A DNA stretch of 64,000 nt from Cerrena zonata (GCA_038087015.1 JASBNA010000071.1:62001-126000), one strand, 5' to 3'; shown: positions 48,334-60,250, numbered from the stretch's first letter. Translations and numbers: made by a program. The notes: generated by a model not told the origin, from the letters alone.

Positions 48334-48739
48334 GACACCCCCCGGGTTAACCCTAGTGAGTACGCGGGGTCCTGAAATTCAGAGCGGGAAGCAGTTTCAT
48401 GCACAGTTTCATGTAATGTCATGTTCTGCTTTTTCAAGGTTGGCTTTAAAGTAGCGGAATAGGTGTCAATATATATTATTTGTGTTCTAGGAATATTGTT
48501 CGAGTGTATACTTTTGTCCGTCTTCCAAAATGCGATGTTTTATAATCGATGTCCGAAAAAGGTGAATGATGGATTATCTAAGAAAGACTCAGGTAAGCGT
48601 GTTTTGTCATTCAATATTCCGTATGGAAGTGTAAACGCAATCACATTGAATTCACATTCAACGCAGTCTCATATCCGAGTCCCTCATTTCATCTAGATTC
48701 AGTCCTGTTAATCTCTGTAGAGTGGCAGGTCCACACCCA

Positions 48740-51700
48740 ATGCCATCTACTACCAATGAACCGAGCTTCTCTATGAGCTCATTTGTTGGTAATAATCACG
48801 GTCCTCCGAGTCTTGTTTCTGAACGCGACTTGGACATTTCGGACCGTCTGATTCAGTCGGCTGAATTAGAAAAAGAGAATATCCCACCTTTTGACTCGGC
48901 ATGGCTTGACGATCATGTGGATGGAATACAACCACTAGACCAGACTGGACTCGGAACCAACTGGGCTTTCACCAATTGGAGGTCGGCGGAGCCAGCTATT
49001 TCAGAGTTTAATGGCTGGCCATCCATTCAAAATGAACCCAGAAATATGGTATGATGAGTACTCGCATTTATGAGACCACACATAGAGCTTATTCCGATTA
49101 CGACAGGGACATACCTCCACTCTGAGCACACCCGCTGAGAGTAGCAACAGCTTGCAAGTGCCGAGTCCCGCTTCCGTACTATTGTCATTTCCGGAGCTAC
49201 CTCAGACCATTCAATCTGGTATCATCACCTCTAGTAACACTGAAAGCTCACCTGCTGGTATAACATCTGGGAACTTGCAACAACCAGCTCTTCCCGCAAC
49301 AGGATATCGACATGTTATCTGTCCCTTTTGTTACGCAGCTGTTCAAGTCGGTATCAAGAATGATTTCCACTTGCGAAAGCATACCAACAGCGTAGCGTGT
49401 TCGCGTGCTCGAGACAAGCACCTGATGCTTGAATCACAGCAGGACGTCTCGCAACGTGCAGAGATTGCACGTCGTGAGCTGATATCTCGGGAAAGGACAC
49501 ATGCCGCTTTGTTTCCCCTGAGTCAGACTCAGACCATACCGGTTGAAATAGTCGAGGTATGGATTATAGTATTTACCTCTTGTGATATAGACTGAAATTG
49601 CTACTAGACGGGGGGTTTAGTGGGAGGTAGCTTGATCGAGTCAACACTAGGTGAACCTTGCCAAATGGAATCAGTTGGTGATGACTCCGTTTGTCATGGA
49701 TATCCAGTGGTTTGGGAAACCAATAAACTGCTTATTGGTTCCGTCCCATGGCAGGCCTTCGAGCAGCAGACACTTGAGCTAGGTTGTACTCTTGTCCGTG
49801 CTGATATTGGAACTCGGAAATTATGGTTACAATCTATGTCATGTCAGAAAGTTGTTGACTGTGAAGATGGCAAGCAGAGTTGTCGATCATGTTATGCTGT
49901 TGTAAACTCGGGAGTAATCCATCGACTCATGTCAAGATCTTCCCTACCGTGGGATCCCCATACATCCTATGACTGGTTAACTCCCAATCAGCTGAGAGAA
50001 GCATTAGAGAAAAAGAATGAGGACTTAGCTCGACTGAGAACTAAGGTAATCTAATTAATATGTACACTATATTTGGTAATAACGAGATAATATCTAGACA
50101 TCAAATAACATCCGAAAGGTTGCTCGCATGACAATCAAGATTGACGACAATACTCGTCTTATTAGCGCAATTGCTACCTCAGACGGCCCCCGTATTACTC
50201 GAGTTGTACATACTGCCCTTAAGCAGAATGTTAGTATTCGGGAGATCCTCAACCGAGTGGTTCGAGCAACCGAGGGAACATACCATGTTAAGGGGTACAC
50301 CAAACAGGACGTTGACCTTGCCCGTATATTCAAAATCTTGGGACATAGTGCAGGTGCATATGTCGCGTCGCATGCCCTTGGCTTACCTTCGATCAGCACG
50401 ACTCGCCAGAGATCTAATCCACCGGTTATCTTACCATCTGCATCATCGAAAACAATGTCATCTGACATCCCCCTAAACCTTCGAGCATTCTTCCCTAGTC
50501 CACCTCCCCTTCATCATTCAAAACGAGGTCACAACATCGAAATCGACAATATTGCTGTCAAGCAAGGTGTTCAATGGATACGGGGTACAAACACCATGGT
50601 TGGACCCTGTCGTGAACACTGTAGTACCTATGACCTGAGCTTAAATGAGTTTGATGTAGCTCTAAAGCTGGCCCATGCAATGCATGGTGACAATGCTGCA
50701 GTTCATTATGCATCCGAAGCTACAGTGGTCGCTATAGCACCATATGACTCAGACAACTACCACCCCCTTCCTATTTGTGTCTCAGGATCGTGCAAGGCGG
50801 AGTGTGGGAATGAGCTTGCCATATTACTCACCCAGGTGATAAACGACTGGCATAGTTGCTGCGAGGATGAATATGGGCCGTTATGGACAGTGGACACTGA
50901 TGGCGGAACAGCTCTTCGCGGTGGATGTTACAAGGTATTGATGGTCAGAAAGTTTCAGACTTCATCAGAGATCTATCGTAAACTCTCACCGCTTAAAGGA
51001 CTGAACCTTGAGTGTGGTGTTTATGATATCGTAATGGGACCTGATGGTAAACATGTTTTAAAACGTGAGTAGATTGTAAATCTCGATAGTAGTACAGCAA
51101 CTTACCACCTAATGGCATATTTCAATAGGAATTGCAACACATTCACGTAGCCCGGAAGGTTCATTCATCAATGGAGTGGCGATGAATCGTCAACTATTGA
51201 CACGGTGGTTGCGTCGGCTGCCTATCTTGGCTGAAGCTGATATAGAAAAACTCCTTGACCCTGCAGATCATCAGAACGTACCAAATGCTGTCAAACTCCT
51301 TCGTGCAATCATCCTCCTTGGAAGCATCAACACTGCAGGTATGACTGCACTCGATATTTCGACTCATCATGCCTTCTGCCTGCAAGCGGAGTTATGGAAC
51401 ACACTTCTGGACGTACATATCAACCCTAAACTCTCGTTGCCAGAACAGCTGACACTTCTATCGAAGCACGCTCACCTATTGTTTGCCCTCTACCGCCTGC
51501 ATGGGTCTTCCTTTCTCTCCAATCAGCTCTACAGCGATATCCAAGCGATGGTCAAGGCTGCATTTGTTTGTGTCGCACAACAACAAATTCTTGACCCTTC
51601 ACAGCCCTTTTATCTATATCAGATTGCAAGCGATCGTCTAGAGGAGATGTTTGCTGAAGTACGCACTCAAACTCATGATTCAAATTGTGACATCTCACAG

Positions 51701-53739
51701 CTCGCACAACGGCTCTCAACCGCGGGAGATCTTGTACAGCTCTATGACGAATACCCAGAGTGGTCTCGTGGACATCGGAGACTGAAGTACGCGGAGGGAG
51801 AAGGAATTGACCATGTTAGTCCAACGTTCTTCAAGGGGGACATGGTGGTCGAGAGAGTACATCTCAACAACGTATGGAACTCTGGCTGTGTTGCTGCCCA
51901 ACAGTGTCTCAAGAAGTTCAATGTCAAATTTGACATTAACACAGCCTTGGACGAACAAGGAGTGGACTTCTTGCTACCCAATGGAGGTGGGAAGTATCCA
52001 GGTGTATCTGCGGAGCCAGACCGTTCAATACCTGTTGAAGAAGCTGAGGCGAACGTACCAGAACTGGATACAGTGCAAACCTTGGACTCACTGGCAGGTG
52101 ATCCTTTCGGGTTTTCCCCCAATAATCTTATTGTTGGATTTGATAAGAACGGTCAGCTCAAGACTGCGGACGAGAGCAATGAGGATTGGCTTGAGGTTCC
52201 TAGCGAAGATGGAAGACGATCAAAGCCTGTGCACAAGTCCTCGATCATGTCTTATCTATTCTGTTCAAAACTTCCTAAGTTATGTGTTGATCGCCTTCTT
52301 CGTGTTCGTGGCTATACACGAGACTTCCGCAAACCCACCTCGACTAGTTCTTGCACCCCTGGAGAAGGCACAATCGTGATCGGCGACACTGCAATTGCAC
52401 CATTCCGCTCTGGCGATTTGGTTGCACTAGGCGTCATGAAGGTCACAACACTCACCTACAAGAATGCGAGAGTGGAAGAAGTCAGTCTCGATAAGCTAGA
52501 AGATAAGGAGTCAGATGTGGTCGTGACAGGACAGATGCTTTGTATGGAGCAAATTGTACCGGTCAGTGAAAGTGATTTGGGCACCGACTCAGACGATCCA
52601 GAGATAGGTATGTCTACAAGTCTCTTGAGATATTACTTCATAAATTTAAATTATCTATATTAATTAGAGCCATCGATTCCGAGCCCAAGTCAACCCGAAT
52701 GGGTTTGGACGGGAAAGTTTGTACAACTACAAAGACCCGCAAACTCACCGCAGCTGGGAACACGAACCTCACTCTTGGTTCGAGCTCCTGGCCACCTTGT
52801 TCACGCCCTCGATATGCCTCCCATCGCTGCATCAATTTTGCCGAAGAATATTCAAGAATCATTACTAGCCCAAGCACTCCCTGCATCGCTATCAGTCAGC
52901 CAGGACTGCTTCCAACAACTATTATCTATGCTCTTTGCTGGTGAGGATACTCCTCTCTTGCCAAATGTGCTTGATAAGCACGGATGTACTGAGAAAAATG
53001 CATTCCCCTACCGGTCCCAAACCCGTCAACCATGTTTCATTCTCGAGAATGCGTCTCGATCAATTGCCACAAAGCTAGCATCCGGTTCCGAAGGCAAATA
53101 CCAATGCCACCAGTGCCATGCTTCCATCGAGATCGACCGAATGCGAAGTCACGTAGGCCAGCACATCTTGTGCCGTCTTCTCGGGGTACCGGAGAATTCA
53201 CTACATGAGCAGGTACGTGTCGTCTACTATTTGTCAGATTATTTCCTAAGTTACGGTTCCCATATTAGATACAACATTGCCAGCCATGCGGGTTTTGTGG
53301 TCGTGACACATGCACAATCGACCTCAAGAAATCCCGCAATGCCTTCAAAGTCATCTCGTCTTGTCCCTACGCATCTGAGTTCAAACTCGGAAATGCCAAG
53401 AAGTCATCTAAGCGACAGCCGTGCACCAATGTTCCAATACATTGCTCAATATGTGATATCGACCCAAAAACTAAGTGTCGACCTGTATTCTGGAAATTCA
53501 ATATCTTCCATCATATACAAACAGTGCATCCGGCACACTGGAGCAACTCATCCCAACGCACTCAGAACCTTCCATCTTCCTTTGTTGATGTCCTCTCGGT
53601 CTCTGACTTCGAGCTTCAGGAGATTGTACCACTTCGCTCCCGACCATACCCAGTTCCAGCCACGACCACTCTCCTTTCACAATGTGAACCCGTTCACAAC
53701 GATAATCCTCATGCTCGCAAGCGCATTAGAGTTTCATAA
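48740..53739 (+). CDS. Transposon protein: large zinc-finger, DDE-like candidate transposase
   Basis: Seven exons (48740-49048, 49107-49556, 49608-50045, 50098-51064, 51129-52607, 52668-53212, 53269-53739) give 1,552 residues without a stop. Residues 1-160 are Ser/Pro-rich. A zinc finger C175-P-F-C178…H191…H195…C201 follows. Exon 3 has paired cysteines (CRSCY). The central part has the acidic motif LWTVDTDGGTALRGG (Asp665, Asp667) and, about 50 residues on, GPDGKHVLKR (Asp715, His718, Lys721), which I read as a possible RNase-H-like core. Exon 5 is helical. The C-terminus has two more metal-binding clusters: CHQCHASIEI…HVGQH and CQPCGFCGRD…HCSICD…HHIQTVH. Many agaricomycete genomes carry unnamed multicopy relatives with the same motif order (from memory). 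Transposase function is inference. Confidence 0.8.
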
Positions 53740-53985
53740 GTTTGTATTGTCCTATCTAATTCTTGGAATCATACTTCTTGCTGTATAATGAACACTGTTC
53801 TTACGGACATATTGCTTATAATATGTATTTCTTCGATGTATCTACTACTATACATTGTATCGTACTCGTATTTTCTTGACATGACGTAGCGATTGCTCTG
53901 ACCAATAGCAGCGCGTGGTTTGCGCGCCTCGAGGGTTCCAGGGTTGGTGACTACCCGGGGTCCTGTTCGACAGTTGGAGGGGGTA

Positions 53986-54016
53986 CATTTCATGGATTAC
54001 AGTTTCGAACGACCCT
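53986..54016 (-). repeat. Transposon right terminal inverted repeat
   Basis: 31 bp, perfect inverse of 48303-48333. The adjoining bases 54017-54028 are the right copy of the target duplication. Confidence 0.9.
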
Positions 54017-54300
54017 TGGTCCAGACCAAGCTCGCCGTGGTTACCCCTGCGGAGGTCCTCCCCTACTCCTCTGTCGGTTCGAAGTATATCCTGGGCCTTC
54101 GACCGATACGAGGGGGGCTCTGACCGGACAAAGGGCGCTGATCGCATAGGACCTTAAGTGGGTGGGTCTGAGAGCTCGCGAGTATCTCTTTTTTCTTTTT
54201 CTTTCTTAAAATTCCATTTATTTATGTTTATTCTCCTCTTCCACTGGCGCTAGTGAACACTACACCTTCCTTTTACGGAGGGTTGCTTCCACTCACTGTG
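54017..54300 (+). repeat. Dispersed repeat R1, copy b, right part
   Basis: Continues R1 after the transposon, with the B-box-like GGTTCGAA, the segment tcgcataggaccttaagtgg, a T/C-rich run and ggcgctagtgaacactacaccttcct, parallel to 59978-60230 of copy c. Confidence 0.85.
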
Positions 54301-55198
54301 ACTACACGATCTTAGGATTTTGTATTTCCTGTTCTCGCTCAACTTCCATCCTTTGAGCTAATCACATCTGAAGTCAGATATACTCTAGGATGGCCGGCCG
54401 AGCATCTTGATCAGTTCTCCGGGATCTCCGATACCAGAATGAACTACAAAAGAAGCGGGGTTGACGCGGCGTAGGACTATCGTCGTGTCGTCTCTCTCCT
54501 CCTCAGGCCTCAGGACTTTACCGACATCCTCACCTTGCGATTGTTCTCGTCTCGACGTATTCTGAACAATACACTAACCTTACCTTTAATATGGCCATCC
54601 CCATCGTCAACGGTGCTCTTCTTGCCTATCTATCTTCGGCCGAGGGGAGTGTTAGCAACTTGGAAGCACCTTCTAACTAAAGTTATCTATAAAGGAAGTC
54701 GCTTGTGATTACTTCACTTCGATGTATCGAGAACCTATACCGCCGGCGTGATTTGTGATTTACCAAAAATGCTCTCCCTTCCTCCCTCTTCTCGGACCTA
54801 CTGCTATCTTGAAGGCCTTTGGACTGTAAACTATAGTTGTATTGGCCATCTGACGGGCTTTATGGAGTGTTAATCATATGCTCCCCTCTCATGAGGCCGT
54901 TTCCTTGGGTCTGGATGCTGCGGTATGTAGATCTGGTGCTCGCCCACAGGATGGCCGAAGATCGCGATGTAAAAACGGATTGCTAAAAGTTCCATCTCCC
55001 CACGAATCGCGGTACCGCACTGGACATGATTTGCGTTACCTCGAATCGAGGAGGACAAAACACATACAAACAGAAGTGGCGGCCTCGAACGATGCATGTT
55101 GAAACGTTGACTAGGACCAGTTGATCACCCTACACCTCGACCCCGCCGCACGATACCCCTCTCCACCTCGCGCATTACCCGCTCGCTCTTATTGCACT
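54301..55198. other. Spacer upstream of gene C
   Basis: No gene recognised. A frame at 54591 (MAIPIVNGALLAYLSS) has no clear splice partners and nothing conserved. It presumably contains the promoter of gene C. Confidence 0.4.
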
Positions 55199-55962
55199 AT
55201 GATCATCACAGACTACAGGCGCAATAAATTCACGCTGACGATGTCAGATAATCGAAAGTACAAGGAGAGTGTACCCGAAGGGTGTTCACCCAACGATAAC
55301 GAAGCGTTCGCAGAACGACACGTTTATATCCCGCTCCTAGATGTATGTTTGTCATCGTATTGTACCCTATGCTGTCTTCTCAACCCTGTTTGAGGTCCCT
55401 CGTTTTACCTTTAGTGTGCGATCGGCACTCAATGCTCGCGAGCACTACAAAGTAGTCATTGCAGCTCACTCGGAAGACGTTGAAACATATGTCATCTCCT
55501 CAGGTGACGACGCGTCTGAGCCTTTCACCTTCGGCGAGAGATTGATCACGTATCTTAAGTATCATGAAGTGTTCATCTTTGGTGAGCGTTCAGTACGGTC
55601 AAACATAGTGTTCTTGTCTTATGGTTTTTCCAGGATCGATGACGCTGCCTACCAAGGTTCAACGCGGCAACAGACCCACAATCAGCGTTGTCTCAGTTAA
55701 GGTATATCGCCTCGTATTCGCGAAGCTCTACCCCACGCCCTCCCCACGACCTATGAGCGAGAAGACCTTCAATCGGCAGGTTGATGGAAGGTATGCTAAT
55801 GCTGTCTTTGTCCGACATTTCTCTGACGTATGGGCACGATTTCTCAGCCGACCATTGGAGGATCAGCTTGAGCTTGAACATGGTGTTGTTGCTCATGCCC
55901 TCGACGAACATGACGCTCCTTATGTCACTTTCCGATTCTACTGTTTCCTGCCGCGATCTTGA
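55199..55962 (+). CDS. Unrecognised protein, family A-D member C
   Basis: Three exons (55199-55342, 55395-55581, 55634-55962), 219 residues. The first two introns have phases 0 and 1, and exon 2 is 187 nt, exactly as in member B; the later two introns of the family are absent. The core reads KFTLTMSDNRKYKESV, YIPLLD|VPRFTFSVRSALNARE with ETYVISSGDD, and it ends APYVTFRFYCFLPRS, matching the strand near the end of A, B and D. No signal peptide or membrane helix. Function unknown; tandem with D, same strand. Confidence 0.65.
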
Positions 55963-56095
55963 AGCTCTGTCGTCACTTCCGTCCACTCTCCCTTGTTTAT
56001 GTTGTCTTACTATGGATTCCACTCGTTATGTCAAATACTGGACCTCCGCCTTTAATACACTGGATACCTACCCCTAGTACACTGTTTACGTTGAT

Positions 56096-56856
56096 ATGAT
56101 TGGTTTGATCCGGCCCGTATTGCCGCTCTCAATTGCGTAACCTTCCTCTCACTGACACAATCCACACCCTCAGCTATACTCTGTCGTTCACCGTGACGGA
56201 CCTATCTAGTATACACATATTGAATGTCCAGATAAGCAACTTGGGAGAAGAACGGATATCCATCGGCAATCTGGTCACTTTGGTGTTGGATGATGGACCG
56301 TGCTTGTCATGTCGGGGGCATCATCATCTACCACTTGCTCACTTGATGAAGTCTCTCAAATGGGCCACGATTCATCGTCTGCTTCGAACCCAACCTTCAG
56401 TAAGTGCATAGAAGACTTCCTGCAAGATGGATTTACGTTAGATGGCTAGAAGGGATGCTCCTAGTTAATATCGCATGAACGTACGGATGCTTATTTGACA
56501 GTCACTGATGAGCTAAACCTTAGATGGCGTGATGTTCCTGGACCTACCACCTTCTTCCTGTGTGTCCTTATCCGTTGTCGATTAGCTGTCACGATTCCCA
56601 ATCTGGAAGTAGTTCTGAGGTCTCCACAAACGACTAGCATATACTTATGGGTTCCACCGTCTTTTCTCGATGTTCTAGATATATGCTATTGCTGCGATTT
56701 GGGATCCTGGATACTTTGAAGATGTTGGGTGTTAGAAAGCTGCGACCTGCCGTACCTGAAGGACCGAGACTTCAGCTCGCCTTTACGTTTGACTTGTTTC
56801 CACTGTCATTCTGGATACATGCATCGTATCTCATTATCGCACTGCTACTGGCATAA
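56096..56856 (+). pseudogene. Possible broken fifth member of family A-D
   Basis: Separate frames between C and D echo the family: LSYTLSFTVTDLSSIHIL followed by ISIGNLVTLVLDDG resembles the exon-2 strand pair, and GPRLQLAFTFDLFPLSFW near 56770-56815 resembles the last strand, ending in a short hydrophobic tail (ASYLIIALLLA-stop) as in member A. I cannot join them into one frame with standard introns, so this is probably a relic or my model is incomplete. Confidence 0.3.
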
Positions 56857-57072
56857 ACAACCAAACTCGTCGTGACAGGTATTCAGTCCATGGATATCTT
56901 CAAGTTATTCTGCATTCCACGCGGATGGCTCGGGGAAGTCCGAGCTGCGTTTAAGTTTATTTTGGCCGATGTTCAAGATTCGCCACAACCACAACCTTCA
57001 GTCTATACCTCCCCGCCTGCCCGCCCGCCTTTCCATCCATCCCGCGATACCGTACAGTAACAGCATATAAAT

Positions 57073-57966
57073 ATGGAGATCAGTGTGACACCTTATCTGG
57101 ACGGAGAGGAGCAGGAGCTGCACCACTCTACAATTGATGACAAGACGCTTTCGAGTATAATGTATATGCACCAGTTGCGTGTGAGTTAAATCTACATTTC
57201 TCATATACATATACTAATAATCTCTTTCTGTATTCGTCTCTAGCAACTATTCTTTCGTGTAGAACTATCATTACCCCCCAACACGCATGCGAGATGTACG
57301 TTACTGGGCCAACAACGAAACATTCTGCAAAGGAAGATAGTATCCAGTGGAGTGTACGACATGGGTCTGGAGAAATCTATCGCCACGAACCATGTACTCC
57401 TCTATGGTGATTATGAAGATTGTAAGTCCATCGTACCCTAAAAAATCATACCCCAGCCTCACGGTCCACTTGACAGACAGTACCACAACGCCCAGAGCTC
57501 GAACCCTCGCTGCCAAAAGTATCATACCATACAACTCCCCTGGACTGGCTACTTTCACCATTGAGATTGATCCAATCCAAATCGTTCGTACGGACATTCT
57601 TGGGAGAGCAACCGAATTCCACCCTGGTCCTTTCAACGTTGTGATCCCGACATCACAGTACGTCATTCTCAGAAGATAAATCCCCTTTTCCTCCTATCTA
57701 ATATTCCATGTAGTAGCACACAGGTCACACAACATCTCGGGCTTGACGAAGAGTGGTCAGAAAAGTGGTTGGGTTTTCAACGGCTATTCCGCTATCCGCA
57801 GCCCTCGGCCAGGGTGTCTATCGTGGTTGTTCTTGACAGTAAGTAATACAGTTACTGTACACTAGACCTGGGAACTATGTCTTACGTCTCTCGCAAAGGT
57901 TACAACCCGTTCCGTCTCGTCGAAAATGACGGACAGACTGTCGTGAAGCAAGAGGAAATGGATTAG
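57073..57966 (+). CDS. Unrecognised protein, family A-D member D
   Basis: Five exons (57073-57180, 57244-57421, 57477-57657, 57714-57838, 57899-57966), 219 residues, intron phases 0-1-2-1 as in A. The order of motifs is the same: EISVTPYLDGEEQE, MYMHQLR|QLFFRVELSLPP with KIVSSGVYDMG, ATFTIEIDPIQIVRTDI, EKWLGFQ, and ARVSIVVVLDSYNPF with the phase-1 intron splitting the Ser codon. It ends QTVVKQEEMD. No membrane helix. Probably a small beta-rich soluble protein; no function assigned. Confidence 0.7.
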
Positions 57967-59714
57967 CTTGGATCTAAGTCCCCCGCGAGTTGTGGTTTTC
58001 ATTGATTCGTTGATGTCATTTGTATTGTTAGAGGCACAAGTAGTTTTGTAGTATGTAGCAACATTCTAGTTTTGTATTATCGTTTTGTATGTTTAATGGG
58101 ATACCCGATTATGGATGAACTTGATTAAATGCGGAAATGTCATTGCCAATAGAGAAGAAAAGAAATGGACGAGGTTCGAGAGCCCTCGACCATCCTTTAA
58201 TAGTTGGAGCTTCTATTTAGCCGGGGCACCATCTATGGCGGTCGAAGGCGTAGACTCGTTGCACGAAATTCTAGAAAACCCAGAATCAAAGGATTGTTCA
58301 GCAGATTGGTGAGCGAGATACGGATTACGATACACATACGGCCCAATGTCTGAAGCCAGGCGCTGGACAGAGTCGTACGATGAACGAGAGGCGGATTTCG
58401 ATCCATAGATGCGTACCCCATATGCCACTTAGGGATATCCAGTTCAAGTAGTTTACGCATATAGATTCTATCCAACAGCATAAGAGCCAAGAGAGGAGCG
58501 ATCGATGGAAACGTCAAGAACAAGAAGATTGAGTCGGTTAAGTAGTTGAACTCTACACGCCCATGAGTCCGATTTTGGTCCGTACGCCCTGGGTTATAGG
58601 CTGAGAGAAGTAATCCATATTATCTGTGGTATGCCGCTGTCTATGGGAGTGATCAACGTTTGTTTTCCTGCTCCTGTACACACGCTATGAGTGGGTCAAC
58701 CTACGTGTTGGTCTGCCCAGTGATACAATATCAATCGTTCGACCAGCTTAGGAAAGATGCTGCTATACCTGATTAGGAGGACGCGTACATAAGACCGGGA
58801 AATGGGTAGCTTCTGTCCATCTATCGTCCTCGCGGGGGATGGGGGGCGGGATATGATGCAGAATCTGTGACATGAACTTTGTGATAACCAGGGTGAAGTA
58901 GTTAATATTTACGACTATTGGTCTGTGCTATGCATGATTTGACGTGAAGAAATGGAGAGAAGTTGAGCAAGATCATGATGGTGTTCCGAGAATATCGAGA
59001 GTTGCTCAAGGAAACATAGATCTTCGGAATGAGTGAGAAGAACGAGAGATGTCCTTGCTTGGAGAATGAGAACAACGACGGGGAAGGACAACGAGTGGTA
59101 GCTTAGGTAGTAGCCCGCATGTAGAAGTAGGCGAAAGGTTGGTCAAGCGAGCCTGAGCTCACAAGTTGTATGTTCGAAATGGTTTCTACCTCGGTCTGTT
59201 CCCGATCATATAGCTCTCGAGTAAAACACAGTGGAGGAATATGTATACACCGTGTCTGGCTTCGATTCCAAGGTCTCTGAGTGTTGACAACGATTCAGAG
59301 GGAAGAGGTAGTCGTTCAACCTAGGCTGAAAGCTTGGATCGGGTCTTCAAACCTCCCGGGATTTGCCGGTCGCCTACGGTATCCGAACTCGGAACAGTTG
59401 TTCGTTCTTCTCAACTTGAAGGTACGCGGTAGTGACTGTACTTATCGCTCACGCCCCCGATCCTTTTCTGTTATTCTGTTACTCGCCGTTAGACCCTTCA
59501 CAGAAAGACGGAAATGGCCTGTACTGGCCCGGGGTACGACTGTACTCTCTGCTTCAAAGGTTTGTCCTCACTTTTCTCAGAACTTGAACCTGCTGCGTCC
59601 AACTCGAATCGACTACATATACAGGGTCTATCTCGTGAATCTGAAGGATCATACATTCTGTATGGTTCCAACGGTCTCTTCTCCTGTGTTTGAAGGTAAG
59701 AGGGCGTGACGTGA
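57967..59714. other. Spacer, possible membrane-protein relic on the minus strand
   Basis: On the minus strand about 58545-58420 reads VEFNYLTDSIFLFLTFPSIA then ALMLLDRIYMRKLLELDIPKW, a coding-like hydrophobic segment after an AG acceptor, and a Ser-rich frame follows at 58420-58215 (SSYDSVQRLASDIG…APAK-stop) but one frame off. It looks like the end of a decayed membrane-protein gene. Nothing else between 58600 and 59714 is recognisable. Confidence 0.3.
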
Positions 59715-60250
59715 CGGTGCTTATGTCCCGGCGGCTATTGTGACTCGTCTTCCATTCCGATCTGCCCCAGCCTGTAGCTCTATTCTAGTCTTTCTCGAAG
59801 GATTGAAGGACTGCGAACAGCTACGTCGCGCTTAGATGCATTCGCAAGAGAGTTACTCACAATTCTGGCTGTTAAAATGTGCTCTAAAGTCTGGTATATA
59901 TTCCGATACAAAAGAGTAGAAATAACGAGATGCTGGCGCAGTGGGTTTACGATCTGTTACGGTCCAGACCAAGCTCGCCGTGGTTACCCCTGCGGAGGTC
60001 CTCCCCTACTCCTCTGTCGGTTCGAAGCACAGCCCAGGCCTTTGACCGATACGAGGGGGGCTCTGACCGGACAAAGGGCGCTGATCGCATAGGACCTTAA
60101 GTGGGTGGTCTGAGAGCTCGCGAGCATCTCTTTTTTCTTTTTCTTTTTCTAAATTTCATTTATTTATGTTTATTATGCTTTTCCTCCGGTGCCAATGAAC
60201 ACTGCGCCTTCCTTTAGCGAATTCTTGCTTTCGTTCACTACATGATTCAA
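59715..60250 (+). repeat. Dispersed repeat R1, copy c (uninterrupted)
   Basis: The most complete copy. Landmarks: gcttatgtcccggcggctat (59723), the A-box-like TGGCGCAGTGGG (59934-59945), the uninterrupted insertion site ggtccagaccaag (59962-59974), GGTTCGAA (60019-60026), then tcgcataggacc, a T/C run (60127-60150) and accttcct-type end. The A and B boxes are about 75 bp apart, long for a plain tRNA but compatible with a tRNA-derived SINE. R1 precedes P450-10 as its truncated copy precedes P450-8. Confidence 0.75.

Larger units (their letters stand above)
48303..54016. mobile_element. Complete DNA transposon, 5.7 kb, nested in R1
   Basis: The element has 31-bp perfect terminal inverted repeats (48303-48333 and 53986-54016), starting AGGGTCGTTCGAAAC, and a 12-bp target duplication. 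A sub-terminal GGGGTCCTG occurs near both ends. It contains a single intact seven-exon gene on the plus strand that fills most of the length. The insertion splits repeat R1 exactly, and two uninterrupted R1 copies in the window show the empty site. Everything needed for a recently active autonomous cut-and-paste element is present. The superfamily is uncertain; target duplication length is unlike hAT or P (8 bp) and nearest to Mutator-like (9-11 bp). Confidence 0.85.

Noticed and set aside
48303..54016. Assignment of the transposon to KDZ (Kyakuja/Dileera/Zisupton) or hAT
   Set aside because: I see no CxC domains or hAT dimerisation signature, and the target duplication is longer than 8 bp; superfamily left open.
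59281..59709. A 142-codon open frame on the plus strand
   Set aside because: It has no ATG at its start, contains intron-like signals, and resembles no known protein; its end overlaps the start of R1.
59934..60030. A tRNA gene inside R1
   Set aside because: The A and B boxes are present, but spacing is about 75 bp, I find no acceptor-stem pairing, and the sequence occurs in several dispersed copies; a SINE-like repeat fits better.
59877..60092. Repeated 71-75 residue reading frame in R1 copies (at 41.7-41.9 and 59.9-60.1 kb) as a real protein
   Set aside because: It is kept only because the DNA repeat is recent; it spans the A/B boxes, has no start context, and the copy at 48 kb is cut by the transposon.
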